Assembly (NCBI GenBank): GCA_045538095.1
Contig: JAZSQU010000048.1
Coordinates: forward strand, 124,001 to 188,000
Source of the DNA: UBA6857 sp045538095
Lineage (GTDB): Bacteria; Bacillota; Clostridia; Oscillospirales; Acutalibacteraceae
Reading direction: 5' to 3'
Length of the DNA stretch: 64,000 nt
The notes under the pieces: model-generated
Database searches by the model: none
Seen by the model: the letters and a program-made list of their open reading frames with translations, nothing else
Told to the model about the DNA's origin: nothing
Shown here: positions 34,751 through 43,051 of the stretch, piece by piece
Numbering within the stretch: position 1 is the stretch's first letter
Layout: each line of letters opens with the position of its first letter
Program-made: the position numbers and the translations under genes

Positions 34751-34828
34751 AATGTTTTCCTCCAATCAATTTTTTGATTTCGTTTTTATTTGCTAAGCGT
34801 GGTTTTCAGTCTTTACACGCAAAGTATT

Positions 34829-36094
34829 TTATCTGAAAAGCTCAGGATGGTTCTTGGCAACAATACCGAATGCTTCTTCAGCAACTTCGATTGTGTGCTT
34901 GATATCCTTGTCTGAAAGAGCAGCGTTAATGAAGTGGTTGTGGTGAGAAGTGAAGAAAATACCTCTTGAAACCATTTCAGCAACCCATTCCTGATGAAGA
35001 ACCATATTGTCATCGTTAGCGATTCTGAGATAGAACAGAGCGGGAGCGCCTGATACGCGAAGGTCAAAGCCGTGCTCTGCACCAGCCTTAACAAGACCGT
35101 TTGTGAGCTTTTCACCCTTAGCCTTGAAGAGGGTGGGAACATCGAGAGCCTTCATCTTGTTGATGTTTGCAATACAAGCTGCAAAGGGAACAGCTGAAAG
35201 CCAGTATGAGCCTGTGTATGAAAGTGAGCTCATTGCGCTCTTAAGGAATTCCTTACCGCAGATAGCTGACATATTGTAGCCGTTTGCGAGTGCTTTACAG
35301 AAGCAGATAAGGTCAGCTTCAAAGCCGAAGAAGTGGTCTGAGCCTGCAAGGTCAAGACGGAAGCCTGCACGAACGTCGTCGATAATAAGAACGATGTCGT
35401 GAGCTGTACAGATTTTTCTTACCTTCTGCCAGAAATCCTTTTCAGGGAAAGAGTTGTCGTGGAAGTTACCGTGGTCATAGGGCTGAGCAATGATACAAGC
35501 AATTTCATTCTTGTTCTCTTCAATTGTCTTTTCAAGAAGAGGAATATCGTTCCAGGGAAGGATGATGTTGTTTGCAACGTCTTCTTCAAGAACGCCGGGA
35601 TAGTCCTTCTTCATGCACCAGGGTGAAACACCGTGGTAGTAGCCTGAGAACATGATGATTTTCTTTCTGTGTGTATATGCTCTTGCGCACATGATTGCGC
35701 CCTGAGTTGCGTCGTTACCGTTCTTTGCAAAGAAAGCCCAGTCAGCAGTATTTACTGTATCGACGAGAAGCTCAGCGCATTCAACCATAACCTTACCGGG
35801 CTGAGTTGTGCAGTTGCCGAGAGCTGTCTGCTTAGCTGCAGCAGCATCAACGTCGGGGTCGCAGTAACCGAGAACATTGGGACCGTATGCGCACATATAG
35901 TCGATAAACTTGTTGCCGTCAACGTCCCAGATGTATGTACCCTTTGCCTTTTCAGCAAACATGGGCCATTTGCTTACGGGGATGAACTGGCCTTCTGCAG
36001 GGCCGAGATGTCCGTAAATACCGGAGGGAATAACCTTTGTAGCTCTGTTAAAAAGCTCTGTGCTTTTGTCATAGTTGTAAACGGGAAAACTCAT
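34829..36094 (-). CDS. Class III PLP aminotransferase, glutamate-1-semialdehyde aminomutase-like
   Basis: 421 aa. The fold and order match the GSAM/omega-aminotransferase class: GPNVLGYCDPDVDAA near the N-terminus, NGNDATQGAIMCARAYT (cofactor phosphate region), IIDDVRAGFRL (the Asp contacting the PLP ring nitrogen), and the Schiff-base Lys267 in CKALANGY. No heme genes (hemB, hemC, hemD) are present, so heme synthesis is unlikely as its role. It more likely aminates or deaminates a sugar-like or keto compound handled by the adjacent transketolase. RBS AAGGAGG; 12 nt after the first SCP2-like gene. Substrate unknown. Confidence 0.9.
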   Translation of the reverse strand: MSFPVYNYDKSTELFNRATKVIPSGIYGHLGPAEGQFIPVSKWPMFAEKAKGTYIWDVDGNKFIDYMCAYGPNVLGYCDPDVDAAAAKQTALGNCTTQPGKVMVECAELLVDTVNTADWAFFAKNGNDATQGAIMCARAYTHRKKIIMFSGYYHGVSPWCMKKDYPGVLEEDVANNIILPWNDIPLLEKTIEENKNEIACIIAQPYDHGNFHDNSFPEKDFWQKVRKICTAHDIVLIIDDVRAGFRLDLAGSDHFFGFEADLICFCKALANGYNMSAICGKEFLKSAMSSLSYTGSYWLSAVPFAACIANINKMKALDVPTLFKAKGEKLTNGLVKAGAEHGFDLRVSGAPALFYLRIANDDNMVLHQEWVAEMVSRGIFFTSHHNHFINAALSDKDIKHTIEVAEEAFGIVAKNHPELFR

Positions 36095-36106
36095 GATTAA
36101 ACCTCC

Positions 36107-36865
36107 TTATGCAAGATAGATTGCTACTCTGTCGAGTATTCTGTTTACGTTGTCGATCATATTAACAAGGCCGAACATACCGATTTTGCCTTCGCCGATG
36201 CAAGCAACAGCATTAACCTTGCCGTCAAAAAGGTCACGTGCAAGACGGATATCGTTGAATTCCATTTTTGAGTGGAAACGTTCGGGCTTTTCCTTAACGG
36301 TAACCATATGGAAGTCTTTCACTCTGATTCCTGCTGATACGCAGTCCTTGATTGAAACTTCGATAATGCCGTCAGGAATCTGACTTGCACTGAATGTACC
36401 GATAGGATCGTTGTTGCCGATTTGTGAAAGAGCAACAGTGATTACATAGAACATAAGCTTTGTGCTGATTTCAAAGAATTTGTCGTCCTTAAGGTCTTCC
36501 TCTGAAGCTCTGAGATACTTTGTGAGAATATCTGTAAGAGGAAGGAAGTTCTTGAGAAGGAAAACAATGTGTGAATAGCCCTTTGAGGGGATGGGTGTTA
36601 CTGTGCCGTCGATCATGCCGTTGAATTTTTCGCATGAAGCAAAGGGAAGAAGAACGTCGCAGTTTTCAATACCCTGTTCCATTCTGCATCTTCCGTTTTT
36701 GAAGGTGAGAGTGGCACTGGGACCGTCAGTAACAGCAAGGCCGATTGAAACGGGCTTTTTCGGATTAGCGAGCTTGCTTGCTTCTTCGTCTAATTCGCAA
36801 AGGTTTTCAATTGTGCCCAGGATGGCATACATATTAATATACGCCAAGGTTTTTGCATCTGTCAT
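36107..36865 (-). CDS. SCP2-like (sterol-carrier fold) protein, first gene of the operon
   Basis: 252 aa from ATG at 36865, which has AAAGGAGG 8 nt upstream. A longer frame (12 more codons) runs through the leader hairpin and is rejected. The region LAVTDGPSATLTFKNGRCRM and CDVLLPFASCEKFNGMIDGT fits an SCP2-type beta sheet. The C-terminal half keeps a hydrophobic helix (SHIVFLLKNFLPLTDIL) and a long helical-beta end. It shares this two-part layout with the last gene of the operon, so the cluster is bracketed by two probable paralogues. No signal peptide. Hydrophobic ligand binding is suggested by the fold only. Confidence 0.65.
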   Translation of the reverse strand: MTDAKTLAYINMYAILGTIENLCELDEEASKLANPKKPVSIGLAVTDGPSATLTFKNGRCRMEQGIENCDVLLPFASCEKFNGMIDGTVTPIPSKGYSHIVFLLKNFLPLTDILTKYLRASEEDLKDDKFFEISTKLMFYVITVALSQIGNNDPIGTFSASQIPDGIIEVSIKDCVSAGIRVKDFHMVTVKEKPERFHSKMEFNDIRLARDLFDGKVNAVACIGEGKIGMFGLVNMIDNVNRILDRVAIYLA

Positions 36866-36883
36866 ATAAAATCCTCCTTTGGA

Positions 36884-36957
36884 AAGTGAGTGGCGACTCA
36901 CTTCGTGTAATAAAATGCTGTTGGTTATATTTTATCAAAATTACGCCCCTATGTCAA
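36884..36957 (-). promoter_or_regulatory. Operon promoter with leader hairpin
   Basis: TTGACA (36952-36957), 17 bp, TAAAAT (36929-36934) on the minus strand. A perfect 8-bp hairpin AAGTGAGT/ACTCACTT (36884-36903) with a 4-nt loop lies between the start of transcription and the ribosome binding site. It could be an operator or a mRNA-stabilising structure. Confidence 0.65.
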
Positions 36958-37029
36958 CAGTTATGTTAATATTTGACAAAAAAATGAATGCAAAAATGCA
37001 ATAACAGCACATCATTTTTAAAAGATTAT

Positions 37030-37066
37030 AGAGAAAACCCTCTCATCCGATTACGGTGAGAGGGCT
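37030..37066 (-). terminator. Terminator of the CotH-type gene
   Basis: CCCTCTCA/TGAGAGGG stem (37038-37045, 37057-37064) then TTTTC on the minus strand. The gap between gene and hairpin contains the GACTGTCGATAA...GTGCAAAAG motif shared with 3217-3252. Confidence 0.75.
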
Positions 37067-37108
37067 GCAGACTGTCGATAAAGGCACAAGAACGTGCAAA
37101 AGTAAAAA

Positions 37109-39169
37109 TTAAAACAGATTTTCAAAAAACTCTTTTATTTTATTAAAGAAGTCTTTAATGCTTTTTATAAGCTTTTCAAAGAAGTTCAGTTCTTTTTCGT
37201 CTTCGGTGGGTTTTTCGGGTTCAGGAGGATTTTCAGGCTCTGCAGGAGGCTGAGACTTTTCCTTCCACTGTGCATAGAAGGTGATTTTTGTGCTTTCAAG
37301 AGTAAGAGCGTCACCTACATTATAGCTTGTTCCGCTGCCGTCAGCCTTTGTGTTCCACGAATCGAATATCAAGGATGAGTGTGTGAACGTGCATGAGGGC
37401 AGAGTGTAACTTTCGGAAACCTGAGGTGCACCTTCGTTAAACATGTTGCCATTACCGCCGTTAGCATTATAGAACACTCTCACCATTGTGTCGGCAAAGC
37501 CCTTGTCAAGGAAGTTCTTTCTCTCTTTAATAAAGTTCAAAAGAGAGCTGTCAACAAAATTGCGGTACGCCGCTGCTGCACCGTTATAATCTGTTGCCGA
37601 AAACTTGTTCCAACGAATGGAATTCATTGCAGCGGACGGTGTGAGTTCATCTGCAAAATCAGAAAGCTCGGCTATTAATTCTTCTGTTATAAGATTGGGA
37701 TAAAATGTCTTCCATTCTTCTGAAGCAAGGGCGAAAAAGTCATCCTGTCTGTAAAGAGCATTGAGCACTGTGGGAAGAGTTTCGATTGCGTTTTCAGTCC
37801 AGTGATAAATTATACCTGCCCACCAGCCTGTGGGAGTTTCCAGCTTCATTCCATAGCGATCGAGGACACTGCCTAAGGCATTGTCAAAGTCCCACACGGG
37901 TGCAGCAACAAATTTTTCACTGTCTGTGTCCTTGTAAATATAAAAGCTTGTAATTGCAGCATCAAGGTTCTTTGTGTATTCCTGGAAAACATACATTCTT
38001 ACAAAAGACGGTAAATCAATATATTCGCTGTAATGCTTTCCTTCGGCATTATAGCCCGTCTCGGAATAAACCGCATCTTCAAATTTCTGATAGAGTGCAC
38101 TTATGTACTTAACCTGTGCTTCACTTGCATATTCAGGGCTCTTGATAACAATTGTCTGATTTTTGTTTGTAACAAAACCGCTTGCCTCGTTGACATATCG
38201 GTCGGGAAGCTCATACTCTAAGAGATATCCGCCTGTAATATCCTCGGGATCGTTGGGGATGTTGTACCATTTCTGAGTACCCGCTTTGAGAGCACGGTAA
38301 TCGGTTGTATGGTCACCGCCGGGAGTGCATTCGTCAAGCTCAAAGTCCGGGTTTGCATCCTCAGTTGCACCTTCAAGGTCGTTTATGTCAACTCTTGTTT
38401 CGCCAACTTCAACGCTTTCGCATAAAATGTAGTTTCCGTAGTACTCATTGTTAATATACAAATCAACATAAATATGCTCTGATGTAAACGGAATATCGAG
38501 TGCCTGTGCAAGATTTAATGCAACATGGTTTCGCATAATGCTTTGGTCTATATAGTTTGCAAGAAGAGTCCACTTCTTTGCTTTGCCCATACCGAATAAA
38601 TCAGTTTTCTTGTCGAATTTAATGTTGTAGGGCTTTTTTGAATAAGTCCAGGTTGCGTTTCCTCTGCCCTTGATATATTCAAGGTCTTTTTCTAAAAGAA
38701 CATCACCTTCGGAAAGAATAACCAGGCTTGCCTCTTCCTTATGCTCCTTATCAGCATGTACGGCATCCATTGAGCCGGACTCTGTTGTAATGTGCATTGA
38801 GGGAAGTTTATCTGATTTGAGCACCTCTAAAATATATTCTTTACCGTCGCAGGAAAGTATATAATCCTTTTGCGTCTGCAAAGCTATTACACTCTCATCT
38901 GTCAGTACTTCACCCTCAAGCGTTACTTCAGAAGAAGCATTGTAGTCTACCTTAAGTGCCCCTAAATCTGCATCGGCAGGTAAGAAGAGATAATACTTTC
39001 CGCTTCCCTTCCACCAATTAATTTTTATCTGATTTTCTCCTACCGAAGCTTCAACGGAAAGAACTGAAATGCCGCCTGTACCGTCAACGGCTGCAGCAGC
39101 AACCGAAAAAACAGACAGCAAAAGGATAAATGCCAGAACGATCGCTGTGAATTTTTTTGTTGTTTTCAT
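37109..39169 (-). CDS. Secreted CotH-kinase-family protein with InlB-type repeat and aromatic C-terminal tail
   Basis: 686 aa from ATG at 39169 (AAAAGGAG 7 nt upstream); an upstream extension in the same frame is not protein-like. The signal peptide spans about 1-26. The CotH domain (about 150-560) includes IKGRGNATW, KKPYNIKFDKKTDLFG, KWTLLANYIDQSIMRN and PVWDFDNALG, which carry the atypical-kinase Lys and metal-binding Asp residues. A bacterial InlB/Listeria-Bacteroides repeat (VRVFYNANGGNG to FYAQWKE) follows, then a Pro/Glu linker and a 25-residue tail rich in Phe, Lys and Glu (NFFEKLIKSIKDFFNKIK and following). CotH proteins phosphorylate or bind spore-coat or cell-surface proteins; here the enzyme is probably extracellular. 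Tail role: see findings. Confidence 0.85.
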   Translation of the reverse strand: MKTTKKFTAIVLAFILLLSVFSVAAAAVDGTGGISVLSVEASVGENQIKINWWKGSGKYYLFLPADADLGALKVDYNASSEVTLEGEVLTDESVIALQTQKDYILSCDGKEYILEVLKSDKLPSMHITTESGSMDAVHADKEHKEEASLVILSEGDVLLEKDLEYIKGRGNATWTYSKKPYNIKFDKKTDLFGMGKAKKWTLLANYIDQSIMRNHVALNLAQALDIPFTSEHIYVDLYINNEYYGNYILCESVEVGETRVDINDLEGATEDANPDFELDECTPGGDHTTDYRALKAGTQKWYNIPNDPEDITGGYLLEYELPDRYVNEASGFVTNKNQTIVIKSPEYASEAQVKYISALYQKFEDAVYSETGYNAEGKHYSEYIDLPSFVRMYVFQEYTKNLDAAITSFYIYKDTDSEKFVAAPVWDFDNALGSVLDRYGMKLETPTGWWAGIIYHWTENAIETLPTVLNALYRQDDFFALASEEWKTFYPNLITEELIAELSDFADELTPSAAMNSIRWNKFSATDYNGAAAAYRNFVDSSLLNFIKERKNFLDKGFADTMVRVFYNANGGNGNMFNEGAPQVSESYTLPSCTFTHSSLIFDSWNTKADGSGTSYNVGDALTLESTKITFYAQWKEKSQPPAEPENPPEPEKPTEDEKELNFFEKLIKSIKDFFNKIKEFFENLF

Positions 39170-39210
39170 AAAAACATCTCCTTTTCTTTTTTTAGCGGTA
39201 CCGAAGCACC

Positions 39211-39255
39211 AAAAAACAGGCTGATGCATGTCCAAAAGGCACAGCAACAGCCTGT
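39211..39255 (-). terminator. Terminator of the 39262 gene
   Basis: ACAGGCTG/CAGCCTGT stem with a long loop and a T6 run on the minus strand, placed before the CotH gene. Confidence 0.7.
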
Positions 39256-39261
39256 AAATTT

Positions 39262-40170
39262 TTAATAGAAAATATTATAATCCTTTTCAAATGACAGACC
39301 TACAGAGGCTTCGTGTGTTCCGAACATATTCACAACAACATCGAGAGTCAGCGGTGTCATATAGTTTGCCCAGGTCATATTTCCTGTTGCCTTGTCGATT
39401 TTACATCTGAGAACACAGTCATAGTATTCAGCAATAAAGCTTTCAAGCATTTTAGCGTTTTCGTTTTCAGCAATCTCTGATGCTTCAATTACGTCGAATG
39501 CGGCACCTACACCCTTGCCTACAACAGGGTTCTGCTCACTCTTAACCTTAATCATAATTTCATACTCTGTGCCGTTATCGGTGCAGGTAGCTTCAAGAAC
39601 GTCAGCTTCTGTGAGAACACTGCCGTAGCTTTGTCCGGGAACCATAAAGTTCTCTGCGATTTCTTCCCTTGTTGCATATTCAATGGGGTCTGTGTCGTCG
39701 CCCATTAATGTGGGAATCAGTGTGCTTGCAAGAGCTTTCAGAACGCCGGGAATCTGGAGCTTATCTTCCGGGATTTCACGGTCCTCATAGTTTTTCACAA
39801 CTTTTACCGCATCGGTTTTTACCTTGTTGGCGCTGTCGTTGTAAAGCTTTACAATTTCAGCAATTGACATTTCCTTTGAGCCTTCTTCCTTGGGAGCTGA
39901 AGGTTCTGCTGCATCCTGGTTTGCATCGGGAGCCTGAGAGGGTTCTTCCTGGGGTGCTGTTGAGGGCGCAGTTGTTGCCTCGGTAGTAGGTGCAGTTGAG
40001 GAAGCCTCTGTGTTGTTGACGGGCACATCATTAACCGGCACTTCAAAGCTTGAAAGGTTGCCCACGGTAAAACCGCCTGCAAAAAGCATCACTATGCAAA
40101 GCGCAATAGCAATACCTCTGCTGAGTTCGGGTTCAATTGAGTCAGACACAATTTTAAAAAAATCTTTCAT
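39262..40170 (-). CDS. Membrane-anchored secreted protein of unknown function
   Basis: 302 aa. One membrane anchor near the N-terminus (about 18-38, IAIALCIVMLFAGGFTVG), a low-complexity Thr/Ala/Pro/Glu linker (about 48-100), then an exported domain of about 200 residues that I do not recognise. It contains two segments that could be a small alpha/beta fold (YEIMIKVKSEQNPVVGKGVG and LESFIAEYYDCVLRCKID). The linker is like that of CapA in this window, typical for surface proteins of gut clostridia. RBS GGAAGGAA. Own terminator; not clearly co-transcribed with neighbours. Confidence 0.65.
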   Translation of the reverse strand: MKDFFKIVSDSIEPELSRGIAIALCIVMLFAGGFTVGNLSSFEVPVNDVPVNNTEASSTAPTTEATTAPSTAPQEEPSQAPDANQDAAEPSAPKEEGSKEMSIAEIVKLYNDSANKVKTDAVKVVKNYEDREIPEDKLQIPGVLKALASTLIPTLMGDDTDPIEYATREEIAENFMVPGQSYGSVLTEADVLEATCTDNGTEYEIMIKVKSEQNPVVGKGVGAAFDVIEASEIAENENAKMLESFIAEYYDCVLRCKIDKATGNMTWANYMTPLTLDVVVNMFGTHEASVGLSFEKDYNIFY

Positions 40171-40280
40171 ATTAAAATTCCTTCCGTTTTTTCTCTTTCC
40201 TTTATTCTATTATATTTTTAAGCAGAATGCAACACATAACTTTAAATTAAACAGATTTTTGCTTTAAATTAAACGTTTTT

Positions 40281-40922
40281 TTACAGCTTTTCAAAATCCG
40301 ATGCAGGATGCTTGCACCAAGGACAGATAAAATCCTCAGGTAAAGGCTCGCCCTCATATACATATCCGCAGATTTTGCATACATAACCCTTTGGTTTTTT
40401 CTCTTCGGGTTTCGGCTTGATATTTTTCTGATAATAGCCGTAGGTAACGGTTTCCTTGTCGCTTATAATTCCGCTGTCCGTAATTTCACAGATAAACATT
40501 CCGTGAGTTTCAAGGTCAACATAGTCGGTAACCTTTAGAGAGATAAAAGTATTCACACAGTCACTGAGTACAGTCAGACCGTTTTCGCTGAGAGAATATG
40601 AAACACCCTCAAACTTATCCTTATCGATACCGCTTTGGAAACCAAAGTTTTTGAATACCGAAAAGGGAGTTTCTGTTGTGAGACAGTTTACGTTAAGTAT
40701 GCCCGTTTCTTTTATGATTTTGTGGGAATAATTGCTTTTGTTTATAGTAACTGCAACACGGTTGGGGGTGTTGGTAATCTGAGTAACGGTATTCACTATA
40801 AGGCCGTTAAGCTTGCCCTCAAGTGAGCTTGTTACAAGGTATAAGCCGTAGGGAATGCTGTAAAGTGATTTGTCATCGTCTCTTTTTGCCTGAAGTGTAA
40901 GTGGTTCTTGATTTGCTCTCAT
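40281..40922 (-). CDS. Flavin reductase-rubredoxin fusion (high-molecular-weight rubredoxin)
   Basis: 213 aa. Residues about 15-165 are an FMN-binding flavin-reductase-like domain (motif GLIVNTVTQIT); residues 178-213 are a rubredoxin with YVCKICGYVYEG and ICPWC supplying four Cys for one iron. This fusion (Hrb in Moorella) is known to pass electrons from NAD(P)H to flavodiiron proteins that detoxify oxygen or nitric oxide. No flavodiiron gene is in the window. RBS AAGGAG. It fits an anaerobe dealing with oxidative stress. The exact electron acceptor is inferred. Confidence 0.9.
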   Translation of the reverse strand: MRANQEPLTLQAKRDDDKSLYSIPYGLYLVTSSLEGKLNGLIVNTVTQITNTPNRVAVTINKSNYSHKIIKETGILNVNCLTTETPFSVFKNFGFQSGIDKDKFEGVSYSLSENGLTVLSDCVNTFISLKVTDYVDLETHGMFICEITDSGIISDKETVTYGYYQKNIKPKPEEKKPKGYVCKICGYVYEGEPLPEDFICPWCKHPASDFEKL

Positions 40923-40989
40923 AAAAATTCTCCTTTATCTTATTTTATATTATGAAAAAGTATTGCCTGAAAGACATAAAAGTTAAACT

Positions 40990-41589
40990 TTATTTTGAAA
41001 ATACACAGCCACAGTAGTTCTGACGGTACAGACCGTACTGCTTTGAAAGAAGGGTGCTTTTTTTATAGCCTTCTTTTTTCTTGAAGTCTGAGGGCAGATG
41101 CTTTATGCCGTATTCCTCTCCCAGTTTTTCGCCGATTTCGTTTATTTTTGCGGCATTTTTGAGAGGGCTTATGGAAAGGGTTGTTGTGAAGTAATCGAAC
41201 CCACCCTTTTTTGCATACTCTGCAGCCTCACGAAGACGAAGCTCATAGCACCTGAAACATCTTTCTCCGCCTTCTTTGCAGTTTTCAAGGCCCTTCACTG
41301 CAGAGTAAAACTCCTGAGGGTCAAAGTGTCCTTCCAGAAAAGTAACGGGGTTTTTGAACTTCATTTCACTTATGAGTCTTTTCTGCTCCTCTACCCTTTT
41401 GAAGTATTCCTCTTCGGGATAAATATTGGGATTATAATAAAGAAGGGTTATGCTGAAATATTCTGACAGATAGAAAAGGCAGTAGCTGCTGCAGGGAGCA
41501 CAGCAGGAATGGAGAAGCAGAGAGGGAGTTACACCGTCGCTTACAGCCTTTTCTATAAGCTTATCAAGTTCCTTTTGAAAATTACGCAC
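40990..41589 (-). CDS. queH: Epoxyqueuosine reductase, QueH type
   Basis: 199 aa, the usual length. Conserved Cys sets: HSCCAPC at 27-33, CFRC at 111-114 and CGC at 193-195, matching the pattern of QueH (former DUF208), which binds an iron-sulfur cluster and reduces epoxyqueuosine to queuosine in the tRNA anticodon. Also present is YNPNIYPEEEYFKR. No other queuosine genes (queA, tgt) are nearby. Promoter TTGCAA-17-TATTAT. The alternative enzyme QueG is unrelated in sequence. Confidence 0.93.
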   Translation of the reverse strand: MRNFQKELDKLIEKAVSDGVTPSLLLHSCCAPCSSYCLFYLSEYFSITLLYYNPNIYPEEEYFKRVEEQKRLISEMKFKNPVTFLEGHFDPQEFYSAVKGLENCKEGGERCFRCYELRLREAAEYAKKGGFDYFTTTLSISPLKNAAKINEIGEKLGEEYGIKHLPSDFKKKEGYKKSTLLSKQYGLYRQNYCGCVFSK

Positions 41590-41631
41590 TGAAAAGCCTC
41601 CTTACCTGTTCCTTCACCGTTCTTTAAGGAT

Positions 41632-41660
41632 ATAATACCACACTGTATAAAATTTTGCAA
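41632..41660 (-). promoter_or_regulatory. queH promoter
   Basis: TTGCAA (41655-41660), 17 bp, TATTAT (41632-41637) on the minus strand. Confidence 0.65.
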
Positions 41661-41661
41661 A

Positions 41662-41694
41662 CAAAAACCGCCGGCTTGCGCCGACGATTTTTGA
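41662..41694 (-). terminator. Likely terminator of the ABC-F/phosphoesterase/patB operon
   Basis: Imperfect CG.CGGC/GCCG.CG stem with a four-base loop and T5 on the minus strand, about 160 bp after the patB stop. The stretch between is AT-rich and I see nothing else in it. Confidence 0.5.
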
Positions 41695-41853
41695 AGGAAT
41701 TTGAATGAGGCAACTATGAAAATGAAAAATTTACATTTTTAGTTCCTTCCATATATTAGTATTTTTTATTCTTGCAGTCAAGTATTGCATAACCAATTTA
41801 ACAACAAATTCATCATTTTTGTCGCTTAAGTTTCATTTGGTCATACTTTGTAC

Positions 41854-43029
41854 TCATTTTAATTCTTCGATGGCATTTTTAAGGTTTTCCATTGCCTTTT
41901 CTACAGTTGCTCTGGGGCAAGCAAGAACAATTCTCTGGAACAGCTCTGAGCTTTCTCCGAAGATATGACCGCCGTCAAGCCACAGCTTGGCCTTGTTTAC
42001 AATAAAATCGTTGAGCTCGTCTTTGTTCATACCGAGGCCTGAGCAGTCAAGCCACGCAAAGTATGTACCCTGAGGTTCAATGAGCTTAATTCCGGGAAGA
42101 TTTTCGTTTACGAAATCGCGCACATAGTCAAGGTTGCCTCTGATATAACTGAAGCATTCCTTGTACCACTCTTCGCCGCCCTCATAAGCTGCCTTTGCAG
42201 CAATTACACCCATAGCATTACTGCAGGTGTGACCTGCCGAAAGCACTTCCTTTTCATAAATAGCTCTGGTTTCTTCACCTGGAATTATAATGTTTGACAT
42301 CTGCAGACCTGCAATATTGAAGGTCTTGCTGGGTGCAGTGCAGATAACTGTTTTGTCTGCCATTTCGGGGCAGGCAAGCATAAAGGGAGTGTGTTCATAT
42401 CCGGGATAAACAAAGTCGCAGTGGATTTCATCGGATACCACATAAAGACCGTACTTTTTGCAGATTTCACCTAATCTCTGAAGCTCCTGCTTTGTCCACA
42501 CTCTGCAAACGGGGTTGTGAGGACTGCACATAATAAAGAGCTTTACGTTGTTTTCCTTGATTTTTCTTTCGAAATCCTCAAAGTCAATTGAGTAAGAACC
42601 GTCTTTATAAACAAGAGGGCTTTCAATGATTTTTCTTTCGTTGTTTCTTATTACATTATAAAACGGATAGTAAACGGGAGGCTGAATAATTACAGCTTCG
42701 CCTTTTTCGGTAAAGGCTCTTACTGCAAGTGCGAGAGCAATTACAACACCGGGAGTTTTTACAATCCACTCTTTTCTGATTTCCCAGCTGAAATGCTTTT
42801 TGAACCAATTTATTACAACCTCATAGTAATCATCCTTGGGGTCGCTGTAACCGAAAATGCCCTTGTCCACATATTCTCTGAGAGCGTTGATTATGCTTTC
42901 GGGAACCATAAAATCCATATCTGCAATCCACATGGAAACAAGGTCCTCGGGCATATTGTTTTCCTTTGCAAAGTCAAACTTAAGACTGTTGGTGTTTCTT
43001 CTGTCGTTGAGTTTATCAAAATCGTACAT
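41854..43029 (-). CDS. PatB/MalY-type PLP C-S lyase or aminotransferase
   Basis: 391 aa; ATG at 43029 is preferred because the earlier ATG (43038) abuts the AAGGAG. Fold type I PLP enzyme: FGYSDP, QPPVYYPF (ring-stacking Tyr), SPHNPVCRVW (Asn-Pro), SDEIHCDFVYPG (Asp for the pyridine nitrogen) and the Schiff-base Lys in APSKTFNIAG. These motifs match the MalY/PatB subgroup, which cleaves cystathionine or cysteine conjugates; some members act as aminotransferases. It is the third gene of an operon with an ABC-F ATPase and a phosphoesterase, spaced by 13 and 22 bp. No methionine genes nearby. Confidence 0.9.
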   Translation of the reverse strand: MYDFDKLNDRRNTNSLKFDFAKENNMPEDLVSMWIADMDFMVPESIINALREYVDKGIFGYSDPKDDYYEVVINWFKKHFSWEIRKEWIVKTPGVVIALALAVRAFTEKGEAVIIQPPVYYPFYNVIRNNERKIIESPLVYKDGSYSIDFEDFERKIKENNVKLFIMCSPHNPVCRVWTKQELQRLGEICKKYGLYVVSDEIHCDFVYPGYEHTPFMLACPEMADKTVICTAPSKTFNIAGLQMSNIIIPGEETRAIYEKEVLSAGHTCSNAMGVIAAKAAYEGGEEWYKECFSYIRGNLDYVRDFVNENLPGIKLIEPQGTYFAWLDCSGLGMNKDELNDFIVNKAKLWLDGGHIFGESSELFQRIVLACPRATVEKAMENLKNAIEELK

Positions 43030-43051
43030 TTTACACATCTCCTTAAGGTGA

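Noticed and set aside
34829..36094. hemL for heme synthesis
   Set aside because: No other heme genes and a different operon context; class III aminotransferases are functionally broad.
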